From Desulfocarbo indianensis (GTDB lineage: Bacteria > Desulfobacterota > Desulfarculia > Desulfarculales > Desulfarculaceae), in NCBI GenBank assembly GCA_001184205.1, contig LBMP01000001.1:958001-1022000 (forward strand): 64,000 nt of DNA, in the 5' to 3' direction. Below, one piece after another: positions 42,801 through 49,197 of this stretch. Position numbers and translations under genes: made by a program. Every line of letters starts with the position of its first letter. The first letter of the stretch is position 1. The notes beneath the pieces were generated by a model that saw only the letters and a list, made by a program, of their open reading frames with translations, was not told the origin of the DNA and made no database searches.

Positions 42801-43619
42801 CTGCTGCTCTTCCGGGGTATCCCGCAGAAAGTCGAGATAGACCGACGCCTGGTCGAGGCGGTGCAGGGCCATGCGCCGGGCCACCCGCCGTCTTATGGTG
42901 CTGGTCTTGTAATCCCGGAAATCGCAGCCCGTGCAGCGGTAGACCGCCTTCAGGATGCCGTGCAGGGTGTCCGGCGCCATGCTTTCCGTGAGGTCGCGGC
43001 CGGCGTCGCCGGCCAGGCAGCCCAGCGCCTGCTCCAGGCAGGGCCCCAGGTTTTCCGGGGCGAAGGTGAGGTCGGCCAGGCCGGTGGCCAGGGCCGCCCG
43101 CGGCATGGCGGCCCGCCGGCAAGTGGCGGGGTCCTGCACCAGCACCAGGCCGCCGGCGGCCTTGACCGCGCGCACGCCCAGGGCCGAATCCGCCGCCTCG
43201 CCCGCCAGCACCACGGCCACCGCCCCGGCGCCCTGGTCGTGGGCCAGGGAGCTGAAAAAGGAATCCAGGGAAGGGAAGGGGTCCGTTGCACGGTCCCGAG
43301 GGGCGAGCGCCAGCCTCCCCCGGCTGAAGCCGAGCGCCTGGTCCGGCGGGCAGACATGCACCACGCCGGCCTGGAGCTCCTGGCCGTCGGTAGCCTGCCG
43401 CACCTGACAGGCGGCGCCCGAACAGTTTATCAGCGACGGATCGCAATTTTGCCGGGCGCCGTCCTGCCGGACCAGGACGTAGGCCAAATCGGCCGGCAGG
43501 CCGGGCAAGGCCAGGCGCAAAGCCTGGCAGCTCCCGGCCCCGGAGCCGATGGCCACCACTACCGGCTTGGCCCGGCTTTCATCCGGCCGGGAGGGCAGGT
43601 CTGCGGCTGACGAATGCAA
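39819..43619 (-). CDS. CheB-CheR-PAS protein ending in DHp helix and receiver, no ATPase domain
   Basis: A 1266-residue signalling protein. Residues 18-200 are CheB-like, about 210-470 are CheR (VSVTSFFRDPQAF, then AWVPGCASGEEAYSLGI), and 640-720 a coiled coil of NQEL-type repeats. About three PAS domains follow. Near 1064 is a histidine-kinase H-box (GELTHDLNNYL), but only about 84 residues separate it from the receiver (VLLDMAMPGMGGG; about 1148-1262), so no ATP-binding domain fits. In CheB the histidine after the first strand appears replaced (YVLVRQDGAR), so esterase activity is doubtful. The start is TTG, preceded by GGGGAGGGG. Confidence 0.9.
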   Translation of the reverse strand: MHSSAADLPSRPDESRAKPVVVAIGSGAGSCQALRLALPGLPADLAYVLVRQDGARQNCDPSLINCSGAACQVRQATDGQELQAGVVHVCPPDQALGFSRGRLALAPRDRATDPFPSLDSFFSSLAHDQGAGAVAVVLAGEAADSALGVRAVKAAGGLVLVQDPATCRRAAMPRAALATGLADLTFAPENLGPCLEQALGCLAGDAGRDLTESMAPDTLHGILKAVYRCTGCDFRDYKTSTIRRRVARRMALHRLDQASVYLDFLRDTPEEQQKLCKDILVSVTSFFRDPQAFAALRRSLSVYLASRDAEAGFRAWVPGCASGEEAYSLGILLAELWRDRPHWHKVQIFATDLDGQALAQARRGVFRAGAAQGLDPAVAERHFAQGDGLLRARRRIRERIIFARQNLIQDPPFSGLDLISCRNLLIYFSAPLQEQTLGRFHFGLKPEGILFLGQSESLGGLGGLFRVADKMQKVFTRLPGGIRPRPWPRDDRYSLEGPSRPQLEADAARAALGAAGACLAVVNQAKQALFILGDGQPFLSPAPARDPHYILDMAHPRLRAGLAMALSRAALREEPVSVQGLAFDEQGIASRVDIHAKRLGGALDGHLAVIFLPRPAQFPPSGLEETGPGESLHRKLAASQKHLSVMVEDMQAANQELVSLCEEAQAANEELDAANQELDTANQELSASNEELATINQELETRSAELGRLKAEMEALLQAQRAAVVFLDRRGLITRITPEASGVLGISAAQVGQPLETQVLLPQLSELASKALYQGLAGEELIERNGSFHLLKLHPIAGQDDRPRGAVLCLQDVTREQMLSQELRALDEESPDIIARLDRSLRYTRVNRAMEKASGLERRAILGKTDRELGVPCERCQPWEAELAKVFASGRESRLSLSPPPLEPAKRHQVRLLPELGLHGGVISVLSVARDVTYEELSRERLSQNEARLRRAFDLAEGGMALLDLEGRLLSANRAMARILGKRCEECLGREFRELLIPSDRPAYERARRHLLTGAPGELAVSIGLQGGALHRTRLQARLSLVRDGKSGPLSLLLRIGHSPPPAGELTHDLNNYLCTVLGNAEIALEDAKQGIATPRQLEIIFKAGRRASRLLREMEPPQTPPGGAEAGAAPASPGAPAAREEDSAACSGMVLLVDDEELLLDVTRRTLQKAGYQVLCAHSGEEALQVFQERGRAIGLVLLDMAMPGMGGGQCLARLRELAPELPVVLSTGFAIGQELRRLAQGLLAKPFHREELLDMVRQTIAKNQ

Positions 43620-43716
43620 AGAAGTCCCCTCCCCGATGTCCCCTCATGTCTACCAAATTAGCATGATAAACCGGCCGTCCCAAAAGGATTCGGCGGGCGA
43701 GGCCCCCGCGCCTGGC

Positions 43717-43760
43717 AAAAAAAGCGCCGGGCGCTCCGTCCACAAGGAGAAACGCCCGGC
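43717..43760 (-). terminator. Terminator of the Hsp20 operon
   Basis: On the minus strand GCCGGGCG and CGCCCGGC arms are followed by GC and a run of seven T. It is about 30 bases beyond the stop of the second Hsp20 gene. Confidence 0.8.
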
Positions 43761-43789
43761 AAAGAGCTTCCGGCCAGGTTGGGGTCCGC

Positions 43790-44191
43790 TTAGCCGGCTT
43801 GCACCTCGATGCGCTTGGGTTTGGCTTTCTCGGCCTTGGGCAATACCAGCTCCAGAACGCCGTCTTTCAGCTTGGCCTCGATCTTGGCGCGGTCGATGGC
43901 TTCGCCCAGCGCGAACTGGCGGTAAAAGGTGCCGCTGTTCCATTCGCGGAGCAAGCGCTGTCCCGGCTCGGCCGAGGCCTTGGCCACGCCCTCGATGGTG
44001 AGTATCTCCTCATCCAGCCTTATGTGCAAGTCATCCTTGCCCACGCCGGGCAGATCGGCCAGGAGCACCAGGGCTTCCTGGGTTTCGTAGATATCCACCA
44101 GGGGGGAGTACACGGGTTCGTTTTTGGTCCTCTCGGTGCCAGGGGAAACCTGGGATTCGCCGCGGGGGGCGAGGTCCGTGGAAACGCTCAT
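43790..44191 (-). CDS. Hsp20/alpha-crystallin small heat shock protein
   Basis: A 133-residue chaperone that holds unfolded proteins without ATP. The alpha-crystallin domain spans about residues 27-130, with LADLPGVGKDDLHIRLDEE at its start and the conserved LKDGVLELVLPKAE near the end. A short N-terminal arm precedes it. GAAAGGAGG precedes the ATG. It follows a second Hsp20 gene by 19 bases, so both share one promoter and terminator. Confidence 0.93.
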   Translation of the reverse strand: MSVSTDLAPRGESQVSPGTERTKNEPVYSPLVDIYETQEALVLLADLPGVGKDDLHIRLDEEILTIEGVAKASAEPGQRLLREWNSGTFYRQFALGEAIDRAKIEAKLKDGVLELVLPKAEKAKPKRIEVQAG

Positions 44192-44210
44192 GGCGGCTGC
44201 CTCCTTTCAC

Positions 44211-44672
44211 CTAATCCGCGCTGATGGCGATCTTGCGCGGCTTGGCCGCCTCGGCCTTGGGCAAAACGATTTGTAGCACGCCGTCGGAGAGACGGGCTTC
44301 CACCTTGTCCTGATCCACCTCGGCGGGCAGGCCCACCACCCGGTTGAATTCGGCCCAACCGCGCTCCCGGCGGTGGAAACGGGCCCCCTCGGGTGCCTCC
44401 GGCGGCTGGCGCCGGCCGTGCAGGGATACTTGTTTGCCTTTGACTGACAGCTCGATGTCTTGGGAACTCACGCCCGGCAGTTCGGCGCTCAGCAGAAAGC
44501 GGTCGGCGTCCTCCCGCAGGTTTATGGGCGGAAAAGCGCCGGTTTCCCAGGATTGTCCCTCACCGGAGGGCAGGGCTCCCAGCACCCGTCCCATCTCGCG
44601 CCGCAGGCGGTCCATCTCGCCCAGGGCGCCGCGCCAGGACCCCAAGGGGTAAAAGCCTCTGCTTAGAATCAT
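44211..44672 (-). CDS. Hsp20/alpha-crystallin small heat shock protein
   Basis: A 153-residue small heat shock protein. The alpha-crystallin domain runs from about residue 47 (NLREDADRFLLSAELPGVSS) to the end, with the signature LSDGVLQIVLPKAEA. It differs clearly from the second Hsp20 downstream, so the pair may form mixed oligomers. The ATG at 44672 is six bases after AGGAGG. A promoter about 160 bases upstream (44832-44859) drives the operon. Confidence 0.93.
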   Translation of the reverse strand: MILSRGFYPLGSWRGALGEMDRLRREMGRVLGALPSGEGQSWETGAFPPINLREDADRFLLSAELPGVSSQDIELSVKGKQVSLHGRRQPPEAPEGARFHRRERGWAEFNRVVGLPAEVDQDKVEARLSDGVLQIVLPKAEAAKPRKIAISAD

Positions 44673-44831
44673 GGCGATCCTCCTTGGATTCATCACGGGT
44701 AAACGGCCCATCCCTTGCCGATTTATCGGCTCGCGTCCCGCCGCCTGGGCCCGGGCGGCAAGACCCATGATTTTTTATGTGGTTGCCCGGCCGGAGCTTG
44801 CAATAAAGGGAACCAAACCCCTTCTATGCAA

Positions 44832-44859
44832 AAGATAAGCAGGCCGGAAAACCTGTCAA
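44832..44859 (-). promoter_or_regulatory. Promoter of the Hsp20 operon
   Basis: Minus-strand TTGACA (44854-44859) is followed after 16 bases by TATCTT (44832-44837). It is a good vegetative-type promoter; a heat-shock sigma-32 pattern (CCCCAT-like -10) is not evident. The leader to the first Hsp20 would be about 155 bases, long enough for RNA-level control. Confidence 0.65.
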
Positions 44860-44896
44860 GGCCGGGCGGCGGTCAATTGATCCGATCTCAGGCGGA

Positions 44897-44930
44897 AGAA
44901 AAAAACGGCCCGGGCCGTGGCGGCCCGGGC
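44897..44930 (-). terminator. Terminator of the CheZ-like gene
   Basis: Minus-strand arms GCCCGGGCCG and CGGCCCGGGC pair perfectly around a three-base loop and are followed by a run of T. It lies about 25 bases after the stop of the CheZ-like gene. Confidence 0.85.
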
Positions 44931-44955
44931 GGCGTTGGCGGCGTGAAAAAGCGTT

Positions 44956-46626
44956 TTAGAAGCCCATGGACTCCAGGAGGGAGTTCACCGAATTCTGGTC
45001 CAGTTTGGAGGCTTCCTCCTCTTCTCCCTCGTCCGTGCCCTGGATACGCAGGCTGACCAGGGCCTTGTCCACCTCCTCCTGGGCCAGCTTCTCGCTTTGG
45101 TCCGTGGTCACGTCCTTGCGTTCCGCCTTGACCTTCAGCTTGGAGCCGAAGCTCACCACCATGGCCAGGAGCTGCACCTGGAAGTCGGTGAGAAGCCTGA
45201 CGATACGGTAGATGGCTTGGCCGGAGAGGTCCTGGAAGGAAAGCGCCTCGATGATGCCGTTGACCGAGGAGAAAATGACCCCCATGGATTGATCGAGCTG
45301 CTGCACCAGCTCGGGCTGCACCGTGTTGGACGGCGCGCCGCCCGAGGCGGCCAGGGCTTCCTCCAAAAGGGCCTCCAGGTCCGCGGCCGGTTGGGGCGGG
45401 GCCAGTTGGGCGCTTTTGGCCTTGATGGCCTCGGCCAGCTCGCCGAGCTTGGCCAGGGCCTCGGGGCTGGGACCGGCCGGAGCCGGGGCCGGGGCCGGGG
45501 CCGGTTTGGGGGCTGGCGCGGCCGGGGCCTCGCCGGGCATGGCTTCCAGGGGCAGGGTCTGCTCCAGGAATATCTGGTCCACGGTGGAGGCCATTTTCTT
45601 GATGATCTGCTTGAAACGGTCCTGGTTGGTGGCGTTGAAAAGCACCTTCAACACGCCCTTGAGGTCCAGGTTCAGGAAATTGTCCTCGTCGGGCCCTTCG
45701 CTGACCAGCTGGTTCAGGCCTTGCTCCACGGCCGGACCGTCGAATCCCTTGTCAGCGGCGTCCCACATGGCCTTGATGTGCTTTTTGACGGTCTCGTTGG
45801 TGCAAAGCTCATAGGTGGTTTGGAAAACCAAATCCAGGGGGAACTTGTAGTGGGGTCCGGCCGGCTCCGGTTCCGGCTCCGGCGCGGCCTCGGCCGGGGC
45901 CGAGGTCGGGGCCGAGGCCAGCCCCTCGGCGGCGGCCTGGGCCAATTCAGCCAGCTCGGCCAGGGGATCGTCGCCCAGGCCGGCCAGATAGCCCTTTATT
46001 TCCTCCAGGGCCTGGCTCAGCTTTTGGCGCGCCTCGCCGCCGTCGCCGGCGGGTTCGGCGCTGGCCTCCCCGCCGGCGGGGCTGATCTGCTGCATGATGG
46101 CCCGGGCCTGGTCAATGGCCTCCTGAATGCTTTCGCCCTGGTCCATGATCTGCAAGGTGGCCTGTTCGGTCATCTTGACCACGGATTCCAACTGGTCCTT
46201 GGCCTGCTCCAGCTGCTCGCCGGCGGCCTCCAGGTCCAGGGCGTCTACCTTGTCCACCTTGACGTCGCGGATGGACATGCTCAGGCGTCTGGCCAGGCGG
46301 CCCACCTCGCGGAACATGTCATGGGAAAGCTCGCGGTAAAACTCCTCGTCCTCGGGCGCGCCCGCGGCCGACTGGATGGGCTCCGCGCCGGGGCCGGGCT
46401 CGGGGATCTCCACCTCGGGCCAATCATCATCCAGGCCCGGCTCGCCGGCGGGGGGGGCGGAGGGCGGCGGCTGGGGCAGCGCCTGGGCCGGGGGCGGCGC
46501 GGCCAGGGCCGGGGCTCCCCCCGGCGCGGAGGTGGCCGTGATGTGATAAATAGCCTCGACGGTGCGAATGGTGAGCGACCCGCCGCTGAGTTCCAGATTT
46601 ATCTCGGGAGGTTGTGGTCCTGCCAT
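44956..46626 (-). CDS. cheZ: CheZ-type CheY-P phosphatase with large inserted region
   Basis: A 556-residue protein containing both halves of CheZ. Residues 95-180 match the first CheZ helix (QLESVVKMTEQATLQIMDQ). Residues 441-500 carry the active-site helix with SFQDLSGQ, whose Asp466 and Gln470 correspond to the catalytic pair of E. coli CheZ. The extreme end (SVNSLLESMGF) matches the CheY-binding tail. Between them lie about 260 residues, with a folded part at about 258-362, flanked by Pro/Ala linkers; E. coli CheZ has only 214 residues. GAGGTGAT precedes the ATG. queH ends five bases upstream. Confidence 0.85.
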   Translation of the reverse strand: MAGPQPPEINLELSGGSLTIRTVEAIYHITATSAPGGAPALAAPPPAQALPQPPPSAPPAGEPGLDDDWPEVEIPEPGPGAEPIQSAAGAPEDEEFYRELSHDMFREVGRLARRLSMSIRDVKVDKVDALDLEAAGEQLEQAKDQLESVVKMTEQATLQIMDQGESIQEAIDQARAIMQQISPAGGEASAEPAGDGGEARQKLSQALEEIKGYLAGLGDDPLAELAELAQAAAEGLASAPTSAPAEAAPEPEPEPAGPHYKFPLDLVFQTTYELCTNETVKKHIKAMWDAADKGFDGPAVEQGLNQLVSEGPDEDNFLNLDLKGVLKVLFNATNQDRFKQIIKKMASTVDQIFLEQTLPLEAMPGEAPAAPAPKPAPAPAPAPAGPSPEALAKLGELAEAIKAKSAQLAPPQPAADLEALLEEALAASGGAPSNTVQPELVQQLDQSMGVIFSSVNGIIEALSFQDLSGQAIYRIVRLLTDFQVQLLAMVVSFGSKLKVKAERKDVTTDQSEKLAQEEVDKALVSLRIQGTDEGEEEEASKLDQNSVNSLLESMGF

Positions 46627-46631
46627 GTAGA

Positions 46632-47201
46632 TCACCTCTCGGCTGGGGTGTTTTTTGCCGCTTTGCCCGCTCCGCCCGCCAGATAGCGGTCGCGTTCGGA
46701 AAAGATGCAGCCGCAATAAGCCTGGCGGTAAAGGCCCAGCTCCTGGCTGAGTTTTATCCCCTCGCGCCAGAGGGGACGGTAATCGCGATATAGAAAAGGC
46801 ACGCCGCGTTCGGCGGCCACCGCCTCGCCGGTTTGGCGCACCAGGTCGTGTTTTTGGCGCACCGAATACAGCAGCGTGGTGGTGAAGGCGTCGTATTTGC
46901 CGCGCTTGGCCACCTGGGCCGCCCGGGTCAAACGGTCGTGGTGGCAGATGCGGCAGCGCATCTCCTCGCGGAAAGCCACCCGCCGCAGCCACTTCTCGGG
47001 TTCGTATTCATCCTGCACGGTGAGCGGCAAACCCTGCTCGCCCGCCCAACCGGTCAAGGTTTCCAGCCGGCGTTGGTTTTCGGTGTAGGGCTGGATGTTG
47101 GGGTTGTAATACAGCCCTCTTAGTTCACAACCCTCCCTTTGCAGTTCCCGCACGGGCATCAGCGCGCAAGGGGCGCAACAAATGTGCACTAGCACGCGCA
47201 T
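46632..47201 (-). CDS. queH: Epoxyqueuosine reductase QueH
   Basis: A 189-residue enzyme that reduces epoxyqueuosine to queuosine in tRNA, the non-cobalamin alternative to QueG. The diagnostic cysteine clusters are present: HICCAPC at the N-terminus, CRICHHDRL in the middle and YCGCIFSERDRY near the end. They bind an Fe-S cluster and a second metal. It is the gene directly upstream of the CheZ-like gene (five-base gap) and probably transcribed with it, although the functions do not obviously connect. Confidence 0.92.
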   Translation of the reverse strand: MRVLVHICCAPCALMPVRELQREGCELRGLYYNPNIQPYTENQRRLETLTGWAGEQGLPLTVQDEYEPEKWLRRVAFREEMRCRICHHDRLTRAAQVAKRGKYDAFTTTLLYSVRQKHDLVRQTGEAVAAERGVPFLYRDYRPLWREGIKLSQELGLYRQAYCGCIFSERDRYLAGGAGKAAKNTPAER

Positions 47202-47271
47202 GACAAGTCTTTGACATTCATTCTAGTTAACGGCAAGAGAAAAAGCCAGTTCTTTTCATGGGTTCCCGTTG

Positions 47272-47889
47272 TCAGCCCGCCGCGGACTCCAGCTCCTGCA
47301 CCAAAATCAGCCCCAAAACCGCCAGGCATTCCAAATCCAGGAAGTTTGGCGCGGTGATATCGTAGAAAACCTTGGCTTCGGCGGGGAAATCCTCGTCCTC
47401 GTCATAAAAAGTCATTAATAATGGAATCTTGGGGAGGGCGGGGAACAGAAGGCTGGCGTCGCCGGGGGCGTATTCGCTTCCCGGCCCCGCGCCCAGGGCG
47501 GCGGCGGCGGTTTCAAGCGCCGCCAGGCGGCCGCCGAAAAACTTGGCCGCCCGCTCCTCCACGATCCGCGAGAGGCTGCGGGCGAAATCCTGGCCGCCGG
47601 GTAACTCGCGGTAGGGCGCGAAACGGAGGGCGTTTTCGCCCCGGCCGCCATGGGTGATGTAATAAGCCAGCACGATGCGGTGATTGAGCGGGGCCCCGCC
47701 GCCGTGGGCCAGGGTGACGCCCTGGCCGTCCACCAGGAAATCGCGGCCCAAAAAGGGGACCAGGGCCGCGCCCTCCCGCTGGGCCAAGCCCAGCTCGCGG
47801 GCCGCGCCGGCGATATCGGCCCCGGCCAGGCGTGGCAGCAGTTCCTGATATACTTTTTCGTAAACTTCCGGGTTTTCCGATTCGAACAT
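47272..47889 (-). CDS. DUF3786 domain protein
   Basis: A 205-residue soluble protein of the DUF3786 family, whose members are common in anaerobes and sometimes fused to Fe-S cluster domains. The conserved LNHRIVLAYYITHGG region and FPALPKIPLLMTFYDEDEDFPA are clear. There are no cysteine clusters in this copy. It starts six bases after the stop of the KdsC-like gene, so the two are co-transcribed. Function unknown. Confidence 0.85.
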   Translation of the reverse strand: MFESENPEVYEKVYQELLPRLAGADIAGAARELGLAQREGAALVPFLGRDFLVDGQGVTLAHGGGAPLNHRIVLAYYITHGGRGENALRFAPYRELPGGQDFARSLSRIVEERAAKFFGGRLAALETAAAALGAGPGSEYAPGDASLLFPALPKIPLLMTFYDEDEDFPAEAKVFYDITAPNFLDLECLAVLGLILVQELESAAG

Positions 47890-47895
47890 GGCGGT

Positions 47896-48441
47896 TCACG
47901 CCTTTCGGGGCGGCCTCTTTTCGGCCAGCAGATCCAAGAGTTCGCGCAGGGCTCCCCGGCCTCCCGGCTTGCGCAGCTTCACGTGGGCCCCGCCCAGGGC
48001 CCAGGGGTGGGCGTCCAAGGGGGCGGCGGCCAGGCCGGCGATGATCATGGCCGGCAGGTCGTCCAGGTCGGCGCCCACGTACATGACCTGGCGGGGCTCC
48101 AGTTGGTGCTCGAAGATGATGGTCTGCATCATGGGCGCCTTGGCCCCCTGATGCACGCGGTGGGTGAAGCCGTTTTCGCGGCACCAGGCCGCCACCGCCT
48201 TGAGGCTCTGGCGGGAGGCCACCACCGCCTTGCCGCCCAAGGCCAGCCAGTTTTCCAGGCCCAGCACGTCGCTCCTGCCGATGACCACGCTCTCGGAGCC
48301 GTCGGGCCCGCAGATCACGCCGCCGTCGGTGAGCACGCCCTCGGCCTCCACCACCACCAATTCGATTTCGCCCAAAAGCGTGTCCAGGTCTTTTTCGTCC
48401 TGGGGGGGCTTGGGTTTGAAACCATCGGGAGTTTGCTGCAC
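47896..48441 (-). CDS. KdsC-like HAD protein with altered catalytic residues
   Basis: A 181-residue member of the KdsC/NeuA-type HAD family, normally a 3-deoxy-manno-octulosonate 8-phosphatase. The fold motifs are recognisable (ELVVVEAEGVLTDGG; YVGADLDDLPAMIIAG). The catalytic Asp-x-Asp is Glu-Ala-Glu here, and the later VGDD is VGAD, so phosphatase activity is unlikely. The start is GTG. It may be a regulatory or structural pseudo-enzyme for sugar-nucleotide synthesis. No kds or lps genes lie nearby. Confidence 0.8.
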   Translation of the reverse strand: MQQTPDGFKPKPPQDEKDLDTLLGEIELVVVEAEGVLTDGGVICGPDGSESVVIGRSDVLGLENWLALGGKAVVASRQSLKAVAAWCRENGFTHRVHQGAKAPMMQTIIFEHQLEPRQVMYVGADLDDLPAMIIAGLAAAPLDAHPWALGGAHVKLRKPGGRGALRELLDLLAEKRPPRKA

Positions 48442-48530
48442 TTTGAACCGTTCCCCGTGTTGAAGAAAAATAGCCGTCCAACTGGGTTAATTTAACCCCC
48501 GCGGTCGGGCAAGGCAAGCTCGCGTGGGCG

Positions 48531-49040
48531 CTAGCGGGAAACCAGGGCAAAGGCGGCGGCGGAGCCCTCGGTCTTTTCCAGCACCAGACGGTACAGCGAT
48601 CCGTCCAGGCGGAAGCTCACGCTTTGGCCGGGCCGCATGATCACCAACCCCTCCTTGCCGCCCAGGACCTTGACCCGCACCCTGGCCCGCCCCCCCGCCG
48701 CGTCCAGTTCCTCCAGGGTGAACACCACCCGGCCGTTCAAGGCCGCCACCGCCCGTTGCGGGCGCAGCAGAAGCTTGCCCTCCGCCAGCCCAGCCGCCTC
48801 GGGCTCCGCCAGGGCCGCCAGCGGGTCCGAGCCCCCAGCGGCGAGCCGGCCCGCGCCGTCGATCTCGGCCCGCAGGCGCTCCGCCCTGGCCTGGGCCAAG
48901 AGCGCCTTTTCCCGGCAGCGCTGCAATTCGCCCTGGTAATAATCGCTGGCCAGGCCGAAACCCACGGCCACGAGCAAGGCCGCCGCCAAAAGGGCCACGG
49001 TCCAGGCCCCGGCCTTGGTCCGCATTATCCAATCAAGCAT
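48531..49040 (-). CDS. Hypothetical membrane-anchored coiled-coil protein, 169 aa
   Basis: No family recognised. One membrane segment at about residues 14-33 (VALLAAALLVAVGFGLASDY) is followed by a short coiled coil (LQRCREKALLAQARAERL) and a beta-rich end (VFTLEELDAAGGRARVRVKV). It probably projects into the periplasm. The start is the ATG at 49040. It lies 89 bases upstream of the KdsC-like gene on the same strand. The neighbouring upstream gene is the giant coiled-coil transglycosylase-like protein, so an envelope role is suggested. Confidence 0.58.
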   Translation of the reverse strand: MLDWIMRTKAGAWTVALLAAALLVAVGFGLASDYYQGELQRCREKALLAQARAERLRAEIDGAGRLAAGGSDPLAALAEPEAAGLAEGKLLLRPQRAVAALNGRVVFTLEELDAAGGRARVRVKVLGGKEGLVIMRPGQSVSFRLDGSLYRLVLEKTEGSAAAFALVSR

Positions 49041-49197
49041 GGCGAGCCCCTTTCGGGAGGAAACACCTGGGCCATTATCCGCCAGGGGGCCCGGCCGGGC
49101 AAGCCGCCCGCGCCAGCTCCTTGGCGGCAAAAGCGCCGGGCCTTGGAGTTCAGCGGCGCTCGCCTGATCGCGGTGATGCCCGCCGGGTCGCGCGGGC

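Noticed and set aside
45097-46686. 529-codon plus-strand open frame
   Set aside because: Antisense to the CheZ-like gene; Gly-, Leu- and His-rich with no recognisable domain.
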